From an uncultured Bacteroidales bacterium (GTDB taxonomy: Bacteria; Bacteroidota; Bacteroidia; Bacteroidales; Paludibacteraceae): a stretch of 6,497 nt of DNA. The stretch covers positions 1-6,497 of the forward strand of contig CAMJFV010000114.1 in NCBI GenBank assembly GCA_946405045.1. Direction: 5' to 3'. Each line of letters opens with the position of its first letter. Within the stretch, counting starts at the first letter, position 1. Positions 5,802-6,497 of the stretch are shown here, piece by piece. The position numbers were made by a program, and so were the translations under genes. Under the pieces are notes generated by a model. That model did not search any database. It was not told where the DNA came from and saw only the letters and a program-made list of their open reading frames with translations.

Positions 5802-6497
5802 TGAACAAGCTAATGATATTAAAAGAGTTTATCAGGGTACGATGGTTTAATCGTTTCAAAACTCGTGAAGACTTGGAAAAATATCAGCAAAAGATTCTTG
5901 CCAGACAACTATCTTTCATAAGAACCAATTCTCCATATTTCCGAAAACTTAGGTTTAGTAGTGTTGAAGATCTACCTGTGATGGACAAACAATTCATGAT
6001 GGAACATTTCAATGAATTGAATACTGTTGGCGTAGATCGGGACAAAGCACTTCAACTGGCTATAGACAGTGAAAAAAATCGTGACTTTGACAAAAAACTT
6101 GATGGAATATCTGTTGGATTGTCGTCTGGAACAAGTGGACATAGAGGCCTCTTTGTCATCAGTGACAAAGAAATAGAAGCTTGGGCTGGTACAATTTTAG
6201 CCAGAGTGTTGCCTAAAAATAGGATATTAGGAAATCGTGTGGCTTTCTTTCTTAGAGCTGACAATAATTTATATGAAGGGACAAAATCAAGTGTGGTAGA
6301 TTTTCGGTATTTTGACATTCTGAAAGATATGGATGAGAATGTGGCGAATCTGAATACATTCTCGCCAACTATTTTGGTTGCGCCTCCTTCTGTACTGATG
6401 GTCCTTTCCGATTATGTAGAAATGAACAAATTGAGAATTCGTCCAAAGAAGGTGATTTCTGTTGCAGAAGTGCTTACTCCTGAAGACGAACAACGTT
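5801..6497 (+). CDS. PaaK/F390-synthetase-like adenylate-forming enzyme (3' partial)
   Basis: The first 232 residues are visible, about half of the usual 430-440, and the frame is still open at the window end. The ANL-superfamily phosphate-binding loop is present as VGLSSGTSGHRGLFVIS (105-121; core SSGTSG 108-113). Upstream is the PaaK-type N-terminal region with YQQKILARQLSFIRTNSPYFRKL and LPVMDKQFM. SVAEVLTPEDEQR (220-232) matches the GGEPLTPE-type region of PaaK and F390 synthetase relatives, with Ser-Val-Ala for the usual glycines. The family activates a carboxylate as an acyl-adenylate and passes it to CoA or another acceptor. The call nearest to this is the F390 synthetase-related group, not a dedicated phenylacetate enzyme. 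Its start overlaps the hydrolase stop by one base. The substrate is unknown, and the AMP-binding C-terminal motifs are outside the window. Confidence 0.85.
   Translation, partial: MNKLMILKEFIRVRWFNRFKTREDLEKYQQKILARQLSFIRTNSPYFRKLRFSSVEDLPVMDKQFMMEHFNELNTVGVDRDKALQLAIDSEKNRDFDKKLDGISVGLSSGTSGHRGLFVISDKEIEAWAGTILARVLPKNRILGNRVAFFLRADNNLYEGTKSSVVDFRYFDILKDMDENVANLNTFSPTILVAPPSVLMVLSDYVEMNKLRIRPKKVISVAEVLTPEDEQR

Noticed and set aside
6052..6493. Two minus-strand ORFs near the right edge
   Set aside because: They are opposite the adenylate-forming enzyme, whose reading frame carries the SSGTSG motif and stays open throughout.

Overview
The window fits a Bacteroidota genome, most likely a Prevotella-type gut or rumen bacterium that degrades plant fibre. 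The evidence is a C-terminal type IX secretion (Por) sorting domain on a multimodular xylanase, start sites mostly without Shine-Dalgarno sequences, and exact matches to the Bacteroidota -7 promoter consensus TAnnTTTG. The genus is an inference; no rRNA or tRNA gene is present to anchor it.

Layout: (1) Positions 1-2544 hold the 3' part of a large secreted hemicellulase gene on the plus strand, with its 5' end outside the window. Its order is the C-terminal two thirds of a GH11 xylanase, a short Pro/Glu linker, a CBM6 xylan-binding module, an (EPGGGE)n linker, a complete GH8 domain resembling reducing-end xylose-releasing exo-oligoxylanases, a short unassigned segment, and a T9SS sorting domain. 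(2) Positions 2545-2897 are intergenic: a strong intrinsic terminator at 2615-2653, two -7-like promoter matches, and a 25-codon ORF of doubtful status. (3) Positions 2898-6497 carry a tightly overlapping four-gene plus-strand operon that runs off the right edge: a family-1 (UGT/MGT-like) glycosyltransferase, an extended short-chain dehydrogenase of the 3-beta-HSD/OleD-like type, a metallo-beta-lactamase-fold hydrolase with a full set of metal ligands, and the N-terminal half of a PaaK/F390-synthetase-like adenylate-forming enzyme.

The xylanase would make endo cuts (GH11) and trim the resulting oligosaccharides from their reducing ends (GH8) while held on xylan by the CBM6 and exported to the cell surface or medium. 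The operon is a separate unit. All three of its gene junctions overlap, and its enzyme classes (carboxylate activation, NAD(P)-dependent carbonyl/hydroxyl chemistry, hydrolysis of an ester, lactone or thioester, glycosylation) suggest synthesis of a small, possibly glycosylated, lipid-like or aromatic metabolite. That product is inferred and cannot be read from the sequence. This cluster is the best candidate for an undescribed system here.
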